Shown here one piece after another: positions 46,968 to 56,192 of a DNA stretch of 64,000 nucleotides. Numbering within the stretch: the stretch's first letter is position 1; each line of letters begins with the position of its first letter. The translations under genes were made by a program, and so were the position numbers. The notes under the pieces are model-generated. The model worked only from the letters and a program-made list of their open reading frames with translations, made no database searches and was not told the DNA's origin. Source of the stretch: an uncultured Hyphomicrobiales bacterium (GTDB taxonomy: Bacteria > Pseudomonadota > Alphaproteobacteria > Rhizobiales > Beijerinckiaceae); NCBI GenBank assembly GCA_903847605.1, contig CAINED010000049.1, positions 122,281 to 186,280 of the forward strand, read 5' to 3'.

Positions 46968-47693
46968 TCAGGCCATGTATTGACCGCCGTTGGCGGACAG
47001 CGTCGAACCCGTGATGAAGCCGGCGTCGTCCGATGCAAGGAAGACAACGCAGCGGGCGATTTCTTCGGGTTCACCGAGGCGTCCGACGGGAATGAAGGGG
47101 AGGATGTGCTTGTCGAGCACGTCCTGCGCAATGGCGCGCACCATTTCCGTGCCGATATAGCCGGGTGTGATGGCGTTGACCGTGATGCCGGCGCGCGCGC
47201 CTTCCTGCGCCAGCGCCTTCACGAAGCCGATCTCGCCGGCCTTGGCGGCAGAGTAATTGGCCTGACCGGCCTGACCCTTCTGGCCGTTGATCGAGGAGAT
47301 GCAGATGATGCGGCCGAACTTGCGGTTGCGCATGCCTTCCCACACCGGGCGGGTCATGTTGAACAGCGAGTTGAGGTTGGTGTTGATGACGCCGTTCCAC
47401 TGGTCCGGCGTCATGCGATGGAACATGGCGTCCTTGGTGATGCCCGCGTTGTTGACGAGCACGTCGACGGGGCCGAGATCGGCCTCGATCTGCTTGAGGC
47501 CGGCGGCGCAGGCGTCGTAGTTCGAAACGTCCCACTTGTAGACGGGGATGCCGGTCTCGTCCTTGAATTTTGCGGCGGCTTCGTCATTGCCCGCATAGCT
47601 GGCGGCGACGGAGTAACCGGCGGCCTTCAACGCTTTGGATATCGCCGCGCCGATGCCGCGCGATCCGCCCGTGACGACTGCTACTTTTGCCAT
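46968..47693 (-). CDS. phbB: Acetoacetyl-CoA reductase
   Basis: 241 aa SDR. TGGSRGIGAAI cofactor loop, NNAGITKDAMFHRM, the catalytic SSINGQKGQAGQANYSAAK, and PGYIGTEMV are all hallmarks of PhbB. It reduces acetoacetyl-CoA to (R)-3-hydroxybutyryl-CoA with NADPH, the second step of polyhydroxybutyrate synthesis. A strong AAGGAGGG site precedes the ATG. In many relatives it directly follows phbA, but here a receptor gene and an amidohydrolase gene intervene. Confidence 0.95.
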   Translation of the reverse strand: MAKVAVVTGGSRGIGAAISKALKAAGYSVAASYAGNDEAAAKFKDETGIPVYKWDVSNYDACAAGLKQIEADLGPVDVLVNNAGITKDAMFHRMTPDQWNGVINTNLNSLFNMTRPVWEGMRNRKFGRIICISSINGQKGQAGQANYSAAKAGEIGFVKALAQEGARAGITVNAITPGYIGTEMVRAIAQDVLDKHILPFIPVGRLGEPEEIARCVVFLASDDAGFITGSTLSANGGQYMA

Positions 47694-47812
47694 GAAGCCC
47701 TCCTTGGTTCCCTCTGGGATGATGATGTTATCGCATATCGCAGCCGACGATAGCGGTCATTACTGCTTTAGATCAGCGACTTTTGGTCAAAGACCGGGCA
47801 GCTGCAACGAAC

Positions 47813-48793
47813 TCATTGTTCTCCCTTGATCCCGGTCAATTTGATCAGCTTCTCCATGCCTGCCGACTCGGCGGCGATTCGCTTTGCGAAGGCTTCCGGT
47901 GTCGAAAACACGGGCGTGAGGCCGCGGCCCATCACATGTTTTTCATGCATTTCGCCGGCCGAGAATAGTTCGGCTACATCCTTCTGAATTCGGGCAGGGA
48001 TATCCGCAGGCGAGCCGCCGGTGACGAACAAGCCGAACCAGGATTCGCCGGGATCGATTTCCGCGAAACCGGATTCTGTCAGCGTCGCCACATCGGGAAA
48101 GGCCGTGAGCCTTGCGCCGCCGACCACGGCGAGGGGCTTGATCTTGCCGGAAGCGATCTGCGGACGGGCAAGGCTCGCGCCGACCAGAGTCAGCTGGACT
48201 TCGCCGCCCGCGATTGCCGCGACGGCGGGAATGATGCCCTTGTAGGGCGCTTGCGCGATCGCCGTTCCGGCTGTTTTGTTGAGCGCCTCGAAGAAAATGT
48301 GCGGTAGAGAGCCTGACCCGTAGGACGCATAGTTCAGCTTGCTCGAATCCTTGCGCGCGAGTTCGACAAGTTCGGCGGCGGAGCGTGCCGGCACTGCCGT
48401 GCTCGCCACCACCATTTGGGGCAAGCTGACGAGCAGGCTGACCGGCAAGAGATCCCGTCGCACATCATAAGGCAGGTTGTCGAAAAGGTAGGGGTTACTG
48501 ACGACGGTCGACTCGCTTGTCAGGAGCAGCGTGTGTCCATCCGCCGTCGCTTTGGCAACCTGTGTCGTGCCCAGAAATGTCGAAGCGCCGGGTTTGTTTT
48601 CGACAATAATTGACTGACCCCATTTGGGGCCGAGGCCGGTCGCAATCGCGCGGGCGATCGCGTCGATACCGCCGCCGGGCGCGTACGGGACGACGATGCG
48701 CACCTGTTTCGAGGGGAAGGTTTGGGCCGACGCCGCTGTGCAGAGCGCTAGAGCGGCGATGACTATTGTAGCCGGCAGGCGATAGCGTTGCAT
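47813..48793 (-). CDS. Bug/TctC-family extracytoplasmic solute receptor
   Basis: 326 aa from MQRYRLPATIV with GGTGAGACGAAG directly upstream; an ATG at 48820 overlapping the previous stop (ATGA) is also possible. Signal peptide cut after ASAQ. The mature N-terminus FPSKQVRIVVPYAPGGGIDAIARAIA and ENKPGASTFLG are diagnostic. It is transcribed right after an amidohydrolase gene with which it probably forms a uptake-plus-degradation pair. Confidence 0.87.
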   Translation of the reverse strand: MQRYRLPATIVIAALALCTAASAQTFPSKQVRIVVPYAPGGGIDAIARAIATGLGPKWGQSIIVENKPGASTFLGTTQVAKATADGHTLLLTSESTVVSNPYLFDNLPYDVRRDLLPVSLLVSLPQMVVASTAVPARSAAELVELARKDSSKLNYASYGSGSLPHIFFEALNKTAGTAIAQAPYKGIIPAVAAIAGGEVQLTLVGASLARPQIASGKIKPLAVVGGARLTAFPDVATLTESGFAEIDPGESWFGLFVTGGSPADIPARIQKDVAELFSAGEMHEKHVMGRGLTPVFSTPEAFAKRIAAESAGMEKLIKLTGIKGEQ

Positions 48794-48816
48794 CTTCGTC
48801 TCACCTTTCGTTTTGA

Positions 48817-50229
48817 TCATGCGCTGAGATATGTCGCCAGGTTCGTAACGCTCTGAGTCGCTTCACGCACGATTTCTTCAACGTCGAGCGTTGTGAATTC
48901 GTTCTTTTGCCTGATTACCCGCCCATCGACCATGACGGTGTCCACATTCGAAGGCTGCGCCGAATAGACCAGCGAAAAATAGGGATCGACGACCGGCGCC
49001 ATGTTGATGTCGCGGGTGCGCACAAGGATAATGTCCGCGCGCTTGCCGGGCGTGATCGAGCCTGTCGTGTCGTCGATGCCAAGATCGCGTGCGCCATCGA
49101 GTGTGGCTAGTTCCAGCAGTCGTTTCGGTGGCAGTGGCTTGCTCGCGCCGAAGCGCTGCTTGTGCGACCACAGGAGCGCGCGCATGCAGGCGAAGAAGTC
49201 GGCATTCGCCGAAGCGGCCGAGGAGTCGATGGAAAGGCTCTGACGGATTCCAGCTTCTTCAAGTTCATGAAACTGGATTTCGCCGCGAGCGGCCTGCGCG
49301 TAATGCATCTCGATGACAGGCGAGCACGAGAAACGCGTGCCGTTCTGCGCAAGACGCTCGATTTCGGATGCGGAGATGCCCTGAGGATGTACGAGCTGCA
49401 GATCGGGACCAAGCATTGCGTGGCTGTCGAGCACGCTGACGACGCCGGGGCGGGCATGCATGGTCATGTGCAGTCCAAGACTGCGCACGGCATCCACTTC
49501 GCGGCGCAGGACATCGACCGGTACAATGCCACGCGGATTGGCGACGGGCGTGCGAAGCGCCGCGCCGAGCGTCAGTAAACCTTCGTCATCTGGCCAGCTC
49601 CGTTGCACGCGCCCCAAGTCTTCAAGATTCATGGGGTCGGCGAGCGGGAGATCCTGTCCCCATCCATAAGAAAAATGTGCGCGTATGCCGGTCGAGCGCA
49701 ACGCATTCACTTCCGCATCGGCGTGATGCGGCGTGCGAATATTGTGCGACCAGTCGTGAACGGTCGTTATGCCGGATGCGAGCGCCTCGGCGACGCCGAG
49801 CCGAACGGAGCGACGCGCATCCTCGGGCGAACAATGTGGACCTAATTTCAGTGTGACTGGAAAATATCCGCTTTCCGGATCGTCGGCGCGCACCAGTCCG
49901 CGCAGGGATGCGTTCCACAAATGCCAATGCGTGTCGATAAAGCCGGGCATCGCAATCATGCCGCGGCCATCGATGACCTCCGCGTCGGGAGCTTCGATAG
50001 ATGCTGCAACCTTGGCTATTACGCCATCGCGAACGAGAATGTCGCCGAATGGAAAATCGCCGAGCGCAGGATCGATCGTCAGAATGTGCGCGTGCCGGAT
50101 GAGGTACGTCTTGCGTAGCGGCAATGCCGACGCCGGATTTGCAGCGGGAGATGCGCCCCCATCTTCTGCAGGGGCGCGATAGCAATGATCCCAGAGACCG
50201 TGACACGAGCAGAAACGTGAGATCGCCAT
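48817..50229 (-). CDS. Amidohydrolase (TrzN/AtzA/cytosine deaminase-like) with Cys-rich N-terminus
   Basis: 470 aa. Metal-dependent hydrolase of the superfamily that deaminates or dechlorinates nitrogen heterocycles: FIDTHWHLW (HxH), LHMTMHARPG (His), LVHPQG (His), LSIDSSAASAN (Asp) and the C-terminal beta-sandwich GSITPGKRADIILV. The first ~40 residues before the beta-sandwich contain Cys7, Cys9, His10, His15 and Cys16 and may bind metal or be an untranslated leader misread as coding, since the ribosome site at 50229 is weak. The substrate is unknown. It overlaps the downstream receptor frame by 4 nt if that starts at 48820. Confidence 0.82.
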   Translation of the reverse strand: MAISRFCSCHGLWDHCYRAPAEDGGASPAANPASALPLRKTYLIRHAHILTIDPALGDFPFGDILVRDGVIAKVAASIEAPDAEVIDGRGMIAMPGFIDTHWHLWNASLRGLVRADDPESGYFPVTLKLGPHCSPEDARRSVRLGVAEALASGITTVHDWSHNIRTPHHADAEVNALRSTGIRAHFSYGWGQDLPLADPMNLEDLGRVQRSWPDDEGLLTLGAALRTPVANPRGIVPVDVLRREVDAVRSLGLHMTMHARPGVVSVLDSHAMLGPDLQLVHPQGISASEIERLAQNGTRFSCSPVIEMHYAQAARGEIQFHELEEAGIRQSLSIDSSAASANADFFACMRALLWSHKQRFGASKPLPPKRLLELATLDGARDLGIDDTTGSITPGKRADIILVRTRDINMAPVVDPYFSLVYSAQPSNVDTVMVDGRVIRQKNEFTTLDVEEIVREATQSVTNLATYLSA

Positions 50230-50281
50230 GCCGGTCCGCTGCCTACCCTAAATGCGCGGTCGCTGATCGATCGTCCGCTTG

Positions 50282-50312
50282 CAAAAAATAGTACCCGGAA
50301 ACGTGTTCCGGG
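50282..50312 (-). terminator. Rho-independent terminator of phbA
   Basis: CCCGGAA-ACGTG-TTCCGGG (50294-50312), followed on the minus strand by TACTATTTTTTG. It ends the phbA transcript and leaves the amidohydrolase unit to its own promoter. Confidence 0.8.
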
Positions 50313-50382
50313 CACCAACATTTTTTAGGGCTATATCGGCAGCCATTCTTCTTCGATGAGAACGATCAGCGTTCGAAGCTGC

Positions 50383-51558
50383 TTACCGCTCCACGCACAT
50401 CGCAATGCCCATGCCGCCGCCGATGCAGAGGGTGGCGAGGCCCTTCGAGGCGCCGCGGCGCTGCATTTCGTAGAGGAGTGTTGTGAAGACGCGCGCGCCC
50501 GAGGCGCCGATCGGATGGCCGATGGCGATCGCGCCGCCGTTGACGTTCACGATGGACGGATCCCAGCCCATGTCCTTGTTCACGGCGAGGGCCTGGGCGG
50601 CGAAGGCTTCGTTGGCCTCGACGAGTTCGAGATCCTTCACCTTCCAGTTCGCCTTGGCGAGCGCCTGACGCGATGCGGGGATCGGGCCGGAGCCCATGAC
50701 GGCCGGATCGACGCCGGCGGTCGCCCAGGAGGCGATGCGGGCGAGCGGGGTGAGGCCACGCTTCTTCGCTTCGTCAGCGGTCATCAGAACGATGGCGGCG
50801 GCGCCGTCGTTAATGCCCGAGGCGTTGCCGGCCGTGACAGTTCCTTCCTTCGAAAAGGCGGGACGCAGTTTCTGCAGCACGTCGAGGGTGGTGCCGGGCT
50901 TGATGTATTCGTCCTGATCGACGACCACGTCGCCCTTGCGGGTCGAGACGGTAAAGGGAACGATCTCGTCCTTGAACTTGCCGGCCTTCTGGGCAGCTTC
51001 GGCCTTGTTCTGCGAGCCGAGGGCGAAGCGGTCCTGCTCGTCACGGCTGATCTGCCACTTCGAGGCCACGTTCTCGGCGGTGTTGCCCATGTGGTAGCCG
51101 TGGAAGGCGTCTGTGAGGCCGTCGCGCAGCATCGAGTCCATCATCTTGAACTCGCCCATCTTGGTGCCGTTGCGCATGTGCGCGACGTGGGGGGAAAGCG
51201 ACATGGATTCCATGCCGCCGGCCACGATCACCCTGGCGTCGCCATTGGCGATCTGCTGCATGCCGATGGCAACGGTGCGCAGGCCCGAGCCGCAAAGCTG
51301 GTTGAGGCCCCAGGCGGTCTTTTCCTGGGGGATGCCCGCCTTCATCGCGGCCTGGCGAGCCGGGTTCTGGCCTTCGCCAGCGGACAGGATCTGGCCCATG
51401 ATAACTTCGTCGACATCCGCGGGATCGACCTTGGCGCGCTCCAGCGCGCTTTTGATCGCCGCCGCGCCCAGGACATGGGCGGGCGTGTTGGCGAATGCGC
51501 CATTGAACGAACCGACCGCGGTGCGCGCGGCTGAGACTACCACGATATCATTGGCCAT
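50383..51558 (-). CDS. phbA: Acetyl-CoA acetyltransferase (beta-ketothiolase)
   Basis: 391 aa thiolase. Nucleophilic Cys in [11 protein letters not shown] (~89), GGMESMS, the [11 protein letters not shown] block, [17 protein letters not shown] with the active-site His, and the second Cys in [10 protein letters not shown]. It condenses two acetyl-CoA to acetoacetyl-CoA, the first PHB step. It diverges from the PHB regulator gene phaR across a 409-nt gap. Confidence 0.96.
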   Translation of the reverse strand: MANDIVVVSAARTAVGSFNGAFANTPAHVLGAAAIKSALERAKVDPADVDEVIMGQILSAGEGQNPARQAAMKAGIPQEKTAWGLNQLCGSGLRTVAIGMQQIANGDARVIVAGGMESMSLSPHVAHMRNGTKMGEFKMMDSMLRDGLTDAFHGYHMGNTAENVASKWQISRDEQDRFALGSQNKAEAAQKAGKFKDEIVPFTVSTRKGDVVVDQDEYIKPGTTLDVLQKLRPAFSKEGTVTAGNASGINDGAAAIVLMTADEAKKRGLTPLARIASWATAGVDPAVMGSGPIPASRQALAKANWKVKDLELVEANEAFAAQALAVNKDMGWDPSIVNVNGGAIAIGHPIGASGARVFTTLLYEMQRRGASKGLATLCIGGGMGIAMCVER

Positions 51559-51967
51559 GAGGCACTCCTGTTGTCCGATACCGGCGAGTGAAAGTCCGTT
51601 TTGGGGTTCCGGCTGCCCCGTCCGCCGCCTGTTCCGGTCGAGGCGCTGGCGTCCCGCCTGTTCAACATTGCCGGGGTAACGGGGTCAAGCGGCCCCGAAT
51701 GGGCAATTGGTATGCACTGCACCCGGAATTGACGCGGCGCAAGGTGACATATCGGCCGCAATGCACAAATTTCTTTCCCTATTGCGACAAAATGCTATCG
51801 TAAGGGGCAGTTGAGCGTGTTCCGGACAAGTTGAATGACTTTTCCGATGAGAACACGCTCCACTTTTTGGTCTGGCGCGATTTCTTATCGACCGGATGCT
51901 TCCATCCGGTCGGAAGGCGCGCTGGCGGCTTCGGTCCTCCAAAATTGGGCGGCCACGGGATCCAGTG
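51559..51967. other. Intergenic region between phbA and phaR
   Basis: 409 nt between divergent genes with no supported ORF. It must hold the promoters of both. The phbA side has an AGGAGTG ribosome site. The phaR side has two hairpins (51813-51860 and 51890-51911). Several TGC/GCA-containing stretches (e.g. GCAATGCA near 51759) could be PhaR sites, but I cannot define a repeat with confidence. Confidence 0.6.
51813..51911 (+). promoter_or_regulatory. Two strong hairpins in the phaR leader
   Basis: Hairpin A: outer stem GAGCGTGTTC / GAACACGCTC (51813-51822 and 51851-51860) with inner stem CGGACAAGT / ACTTTTCCG (51823-51831 and 51838-51846, one mismatch), 6-nt loop and a 4-nt bulge. Hairpin B: GACCGGATG-CTTC-CATCCGGTC (51890-51911), a perfect 9-bp stem with tetraloop. 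No T-run follows. They may shape the phaR mRNA leader or be a DNA operator. Confidence 0.55.
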
Positions 51968-52597
51968 ATGACAGACGCGAAACAGCCGATCACGATCAAG
52001 AAATACGCCAACCGCCGCCTCTACAACACTGGAACCAGCAGTTACGTGACGCTGGAAGACCTCGCCCAGATGGTCAAGATCGGCGAGGATTTCATCGTCT
52101 TTGACGCTAAGAGCGGCGAGGACATCACCCGCTCCGTACTGACCCAGATCATTTTCGAGCAGGAGGGTAAGGATGGGCAAAATCTTCTTCCCATCGCTTT
52201 CCTGCGCCAGCTTATCCGCTTCTATGGCGACAGCATGCAGATGCTGGTCCCCAGCTATCTCGAATTCTCGATCGACAAGCTGGTGGGCGAGCAGCAGAAG
52301 ATGCGCGATCAATTGACCAACGCCTTCGGCGCACCTGTTCTCCCAGGACATCACATGTTCACGGCGATGGAAGAACAGGCGCGCAAGAACATGGCGATGT
52401 TCACGCAGGCGATGTCCTTGTTTGGTGGTTTCAATCCGGCGGCAGGCAAGCCAGAAGGAGCTGCCGGCGAAGCAACGGCTCCGACAGCGCCGTCATCGGA
52501 AGCCAAGCCCGCAGCTGCAGGCGGCGATCTCGACGCCTTGCGTCTGCAAATTGCGAATATGCAAAAGCAGCTCGAGGCTATTGCGCGCAAGGATTGA
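51968..52597 (+). CDS. phaR: Polyhydroxyalkanoate synthesis regulator PhaR
   Basis: 209 aa from ATG 51968. It begins with the PHB/PHA accumulation DNA-binding domain (IKKYANRRLYNTGTSSYVTLEDLAQM), then LIRFYGDSMQMLVPSYLEFSI, and ends with a coiled segment (LDALRLQIANMQKQLEAIARKD) after a low-complexity Ala/Pro/Glu linker. PhaR represses phasin and synthesis genes and is released by binding to PHB granules. Divergent from phbA, with a structured leader. The stop converges with the EAL gene 9 nt away. Confidence 0.93.
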   Translation: MTDAKQPITIKKYANRRLYNTGTSSYVTLEDLAQMVKIGEDFIVFDAKSGEDITRSVLTQIIFEQEGKDGQNLLPIAFLRQLIRFYGDSMQMLVPSYLEFSIDKLVGEQQKMRDQLTNAFGAPVLPGHHMFTAMEEQARKNMAMFTQAMSLFGGFNPAAGKPEGAAGEATAPTAPSSEAKPAAAGGDLDALRLQIANMQKQLEAIARKD

Positions 52598-52606
52598 GCA
52601 GCGCTT

Positions 52607-54388
52607 TCAGGCCGCCGCGCTTTCGCTTGCATGCGTCGACGGGGCTAGGGTCTCGTGGCCCAGTTCGCGACCCATGCCAAACCAGGCTCCCTGACAGTAA
52701 TCGACGCCCCAATCGGCGAGCAGCGTCGCCGTCTCCAGATTCTCGACCCATTCGGCGACGACGGGAATTTGCAGGTGGCCCGCGAGTTCGATGAGCGTGC
52801 GGACGAAGAATCGGTCGTCCGGCGAGCGCGCGAGATTTTGCACGAAGGCCCCGTCGATCTTGAGAAGGTCGATGCCGAGGCCACGTAAGTTGCGAAAGGA
52901 CGAATAGCCGGCGCCGAAATCGTCCATGGCGATGCGCAAGCCGGTTTCGCGCATCAGCGAAATACGCTCGCGCATCACGTCGATGTCGCCGATGGCGCAG
53001 GTCTCGGTGATTTCAACGATGAGGCGGCTTGCTAACCCGGGCTGCAACGACAAACGGGAGCGCAAGGCATCGAGCCATGCGGGATCTTGCGCTGTAATGC
53101 CGGATATATTGACCGACAATGTCAGCGACGGGTCCGCTGCCAGCTGATCCAGTACGAGTTCGAGCACCCGTTGGTCGAGCAAGGTAATGAGCCCGGTTTT
53201 CTCCGCAACTGGAATGATGCTGGCCGGCGATACGGTCCGTCCTTCGCTTGTGCGTATGCGCAGCAACGCTTCATAGAAAACCGGCTTGCCGGATCGTGCG
53301 GAAACGATGGGTTGCAGGGCGATGGAGATCTGGCGCTGGTTGAGCGCTTCTAGGATGTGTTCGCCGATCGCCTGGTTGCGCAGACGCTCATGATTTGCAG
53401 CAATGCTTGGCGCATAGGCGGCAAAGCGCCCCGTCTGCTGGCGCGCGGCGTCGATAGCCTCTTCGGCATGCTGATAAAGCTGTTGTGTGCTGCGCGCATG
53501 TTGCGGCGCGCAGACCCCGCCGGCGCGCAGTTGCGCCTTGAAGCTGCCTTGCGCGGTTTCGATGCCGGCCTTGGGCGCATCCAGGAATCGGGTTGCAGCT
53601 GCGGCAAGCTGTTCGGAATCGCAGTTCTGCAACAGCAGCGCGAAGCGATTGCCGGTGTAGCGGGCCAAAATATCGTTGGCGCGCATGCGTTCGCGAAGGC
53701 GTTTGGCAGCTGCGGCAATCAGGGCGTCGCCGGCTTCGTAACCATGCTTGCGGTTGAAGGCAGCAAGATCGTCAACTGCGAGCAGCAGCAAGGCAAAGCC
53801 CTGCTGACCCGGCCGGGCCTCCGAAAAAAGACGATTGATGCAGGCCGTCAGCTCGTTTCGCGTTAGCGCGCCGGTCAGGGCGTCGAAGCGTATTGCATCG
53901 CCATGGGTGGACCGTGACGCGGCTGCAGGCGGCAGCACGCGAACGGCGCCGTGCGCGCGCACGGGCTTTCCATCCGGTCCCGCGAAACAGCGGCCGGTAT
54001 CCTCGATGCGCACGAGGCGGGAATTGCGCGAATCCGGATCGAGCAGGAGATCGTATTCGAGATGATAAAGCGCGCCGTTTCCCTCGTCGGTTTCCGTTGC
54101 GCGCAGGATGGCTTCGCGGCGCGACAGCGCGCTGTCCCAGGTCACAAGCCCGGCATAGGCGCGGCCGGTCGCGAGCGACGCGCGATCGCCGACCGGAAGA
54201 ACGTCGGCGACGTTCGGTCCCCACGCGATTTCGTCGGAGACGATGTTCCAGTCGTACACGGTCTCGCCGATGGAACTGAGGATGTCGCGCGGTGCGGCGT
54301 TCTGCAGCGGAGCGGGTTTTGCGGCCTGTGATCTGGCAGCCGACAACTTGGCCGCAGGCTGAAATGAAGGTTTGAAATCCAGGGACAC
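52607..54388 (-). CDS. PAS / degenerate GGDEF / EAL cyclic-di-GMP phosphodiesterase
   Basis: 593 aa with a GTG start preceded by CCGGAG. A PAS-like region (~30-130) is followed by a GGDEF domain (~165-320) whose signature reads TGNRF, so it should not make c-di-GMP. The EAL domain (~335-580) keeps EALLR, VNISG, EITETC, DDFGAGYSSF, LLKIDG, AEWVE and QGAWFG, that is, all metal and catalytic positions. It probably hydrolyses c-di-GMP and so favours motility over attachment. There is no membrane segment, so it is cytoplasmic. Confidence 0.9.
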   Translation of the reverse strand: MSLDFKPSFQPAAKLSAARSQAAKPAPLQNAAPRDILSSIGETVYDWNIVSDEIAWGPNVADVLPVGDRASLATGRAYAGLVTWDSALSRREAILRATETDEGNGALYHLEYDLLLDPDSRNSRLVRIEDTGRCFAGPDGKPVRAHGAVRVLPPAAASRSTHGDAIRFDALTGALTRNELTACINRLFSEARPGQQGFALLLLAVDDLAAFNRKHGYEAGDALIAAAAKRLRERMRANDILARYTGNRFALLLQNCDSEQLAAAATRFLDAPKAGIETAQGSFKAQLRAGGVCAPQHARSTQQLYQHAEEAIDAARQQTGRFAAYAPSIAANHERLRNQAIGEHILEALNQRQISIALQPIVSARSGKPVFYEALLRIRTSEGRTVSPASIIPVAEKTGLITLLDQRVLELVLDQLAADPSLTLSVNISGITAQDPAWLDALRSRLSLQPGLASRLIVEITETCAIGDIDVMRERISLMRETGLRIAMDDFGAGYSSFRNLRGLGIDLLKIDGAFVQNLARSPDDRFFVRTLIELAGHLQIPVVAEWVENLETATLLADWGVDYCQGAWFGMGRELGHETLAPSTHASESAAA

Positions 54389-54502
54389 GTTGGCTCCGGG
54401 CGTCTCGTATGACCGTATGGAATGGTCAATTTTCGAGACATTGGAGCAAACGCGTTAAGGAATTAGAAAACGTGCCTTCCGATACGGCACATTTTCAGCC
54501 CG

Positions 54503-55273
54503 TTATGCCTTGTTCTTGCGCTCGCGCAATTCGGTGAAGACGGCGGCGTCGTCGGCGTTCGCCATGCCGAGTTGCTTGCGGATGCCAGCGTCGCCCGGCC
54601 GCAGGAATGGATTGGTTTCCAGTTCGACAGCGAGCGTAGTGGGAAGCGTCGGCTTGCCCGCATCGCGCAACGTCTGAATGGTCGCGAAGCGATCCCTGAG
54701 CTTGGCATTTTCGGGGTCTACGGTGAGCGAGAAGCGCGCGTTCGACAGTGTGTATTCGTGGCCACAAAAAATCTGCGTATCCGCCGGCAGCGCCGCGATT
54801 TTCTGCAGGGACTGGTGCAGGACCGGCGGCGGCGCTTCGAAAGCGCGGCCGCAACCCAGCGCGAAGAGCGTATCGCCAGCGAAAAGCAGGCGATCTTCCT
54901 CGAAGAAATAGACGATATGGCCGCTGGTATGGCCGGGCGTTTCGATGATGCGCGCGGTGAGATTTCCGACTTTTACCCGTTCGCTTTCGGCCACGTAGAC
55001 GTCGGCGCCCGGAATGCGCGCCTCGTCCTTTTTCGCCGCCACGATGCGGGCGTTCGGAAACTTCTCCTTCACCGCGGGAATACCGCCAATGTGGTCGTTA
55101 TGGTGGTGCGTGACGAGGATGTCCGTGAGGGTCCAGCCCGTGGCCTCGAGCGCTGCGAGAACCGGCGCGGCTTCGGGCACATCCATCGACGCGGTCGCGC
55201 CTGTGTCGGGATCGTGGACAAGGACGCCAAAATTATCCTGCAGGCACATGAACTGGTGAACCTTGGCTGCCAT
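54503..55273 (-). CDS. gloB: Hydroxyacylglutathione hydrolase (glyoxalase II)
   Basis: 256 aa metallo-beta-lactamase fold. THHHNDHIGG metal motif, TPGHTSGHIVY, FAGDTLFALGCGR, FCGHEYTLSNARF and the glutathione-binding C-terminal domain with LPTTLAVELETNPFLR. It hydrolyses S-lactoylglutathione to lactate in methylglyoxal detoxification. GAGGAG precedes the start. It diverges from the methyltransferase gene. Confidence 0.96.
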   Translation of the reverse strand: MAAKVHQFMCLQDNFGVLVHDPDTGATASMDVPEAAPVLAALEATGWTLTDILVTHHHNDHIGGIPAVKEKFPNARIVAAKKDEARIPGADVYVAESERVKVGNLTARIIETPGHTSGHIVYFFEEDRLLFAGDTLFALGCGRAFEAPPPVLHQSLQKIAALPADTQIFCGHEYTLSNARFSLTVDPENAKLRDRFATIQTLRDAGKPTLPTTLAVELETNPFLRPGDAGIRKQLGMANADDAAVFTELRERKNKA

Positions 55274-55391
55274 GTTCGCGCTCCTCGCATTCCGTTTGGC
55301 TTGCCCCTTGATCTAGTCGCCGGGCGGCGCACGGTCAAACCTGCAATGCGCTGCATTGATTTCGTAACGTCTTGCGGGCAATCCTGCTGGC

Positions 55392-56192
55392 ATGGCGCTC
55401 GATGTTGCGGATCTGCGTACGTTTTACGGCTCGCCGCTCGGGCAGGTGGCGCGGCGATTCATCGGCCGCATCGTCCAGTCGCGCTGGGACAATTGCGCGG
55501 GCCTCTCGCTGATGGGGCTCGGCTACGCGCCGCCCTATTTCATGCCGTTTCGCGACAAGGCCATGCGCGTTCTCGCCTTCATGCCCGCGGAGCAGGGTGT
55601 CGTGAACTGGCCGTTCTCGGGCGCCACGGCCTCGGCGCTGGTCGATTCCACGATGCTGCCTCTGCCGGACGCCTGCATCGATCGCATTCTGCTGGTTCAT
55701 GCGCTGGAAGTATCGGACCATCCGCGCGACATGCTCGAAGAAATCTGGCGCGTGCTGACGCCGGGTGGGCGTGTGATTGTCGTCGTGCCCAATCGCGGCG
55801 GCGTCTGGGCGCGGGTCGACCGCACGCCGTTCGGGCATGGATTGCCCTATTCGCGCAGCCAGTTGCGCGATCTGTTGCGAGAGACCGAATTCCTGCCGGT
55901 GCATTGGGCCGAGGCGCTCTATGTGCCGCCGTTCGCGCGGCCCTACCTGTTGCGCACCGGCGCTGCCTTCGAGCGGATCGGCAGCAGACTCGCCCTGCCG
56001 GGATCGGGCGTTCATCTCGTCGAGGCAACCAAGCAACTTTACCGGCCGATTGCGGTACGCCGTTCGCTTCGCCGTGTTCTCCCGCAACTGGCGCCTGCGC
56101 CAGTGGCAAACCGCACGCTCGATCAGGCCGAGGCAGGCTTTTCCTGTTCGAGCGCCGCTTCCGATACCGAATCTTCGGGACCATCGAGATAG
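55392..56192 (+). CDS. Class I SAM-dependent methyltransferase domain protein
   Basis: 266 aa. The central part matches a UbiE/Methyltransf_11 fold (LPLPDACIDRILLVHALEVSDHPRDMLEEIWRVLTPGGRVIVVVPNRGG), but the SAM-binding motif I is not the usual GxGxG: the N-terminus has LMGLGYAPPYFMPFR, as is usual in this alphaproteobacterial group. The substrate is unknown. It pairs divergently with gloB, as it often does in this order. Its last 70 nt overlap the 3' end of the convergent cytochrome gene. Confidence 0.8.
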   Translation: MALDVADLRTFYGSPLGQVARRFIGRIVQSRWDNCAGLSLMGLGYAPPYFMPFRDKAMRVLAFMPAEQGVVNWPFSGATASALVDSTMLPLPDACIDRILLVHALEVSDHPRDMLEEIWRVLTPGGRVIVVVPNRGGVWARVDRTPFGHGLPYSRSQLRDLLRETEFLPVHWAEALYVPPFARPYLLRTGAAFERIGSRLALPGSGVHLVEATKQLYRPIAVRRSLRRVLPQLAPAPVANRTLDQAEAGFSCSSAASDTESSGPSR

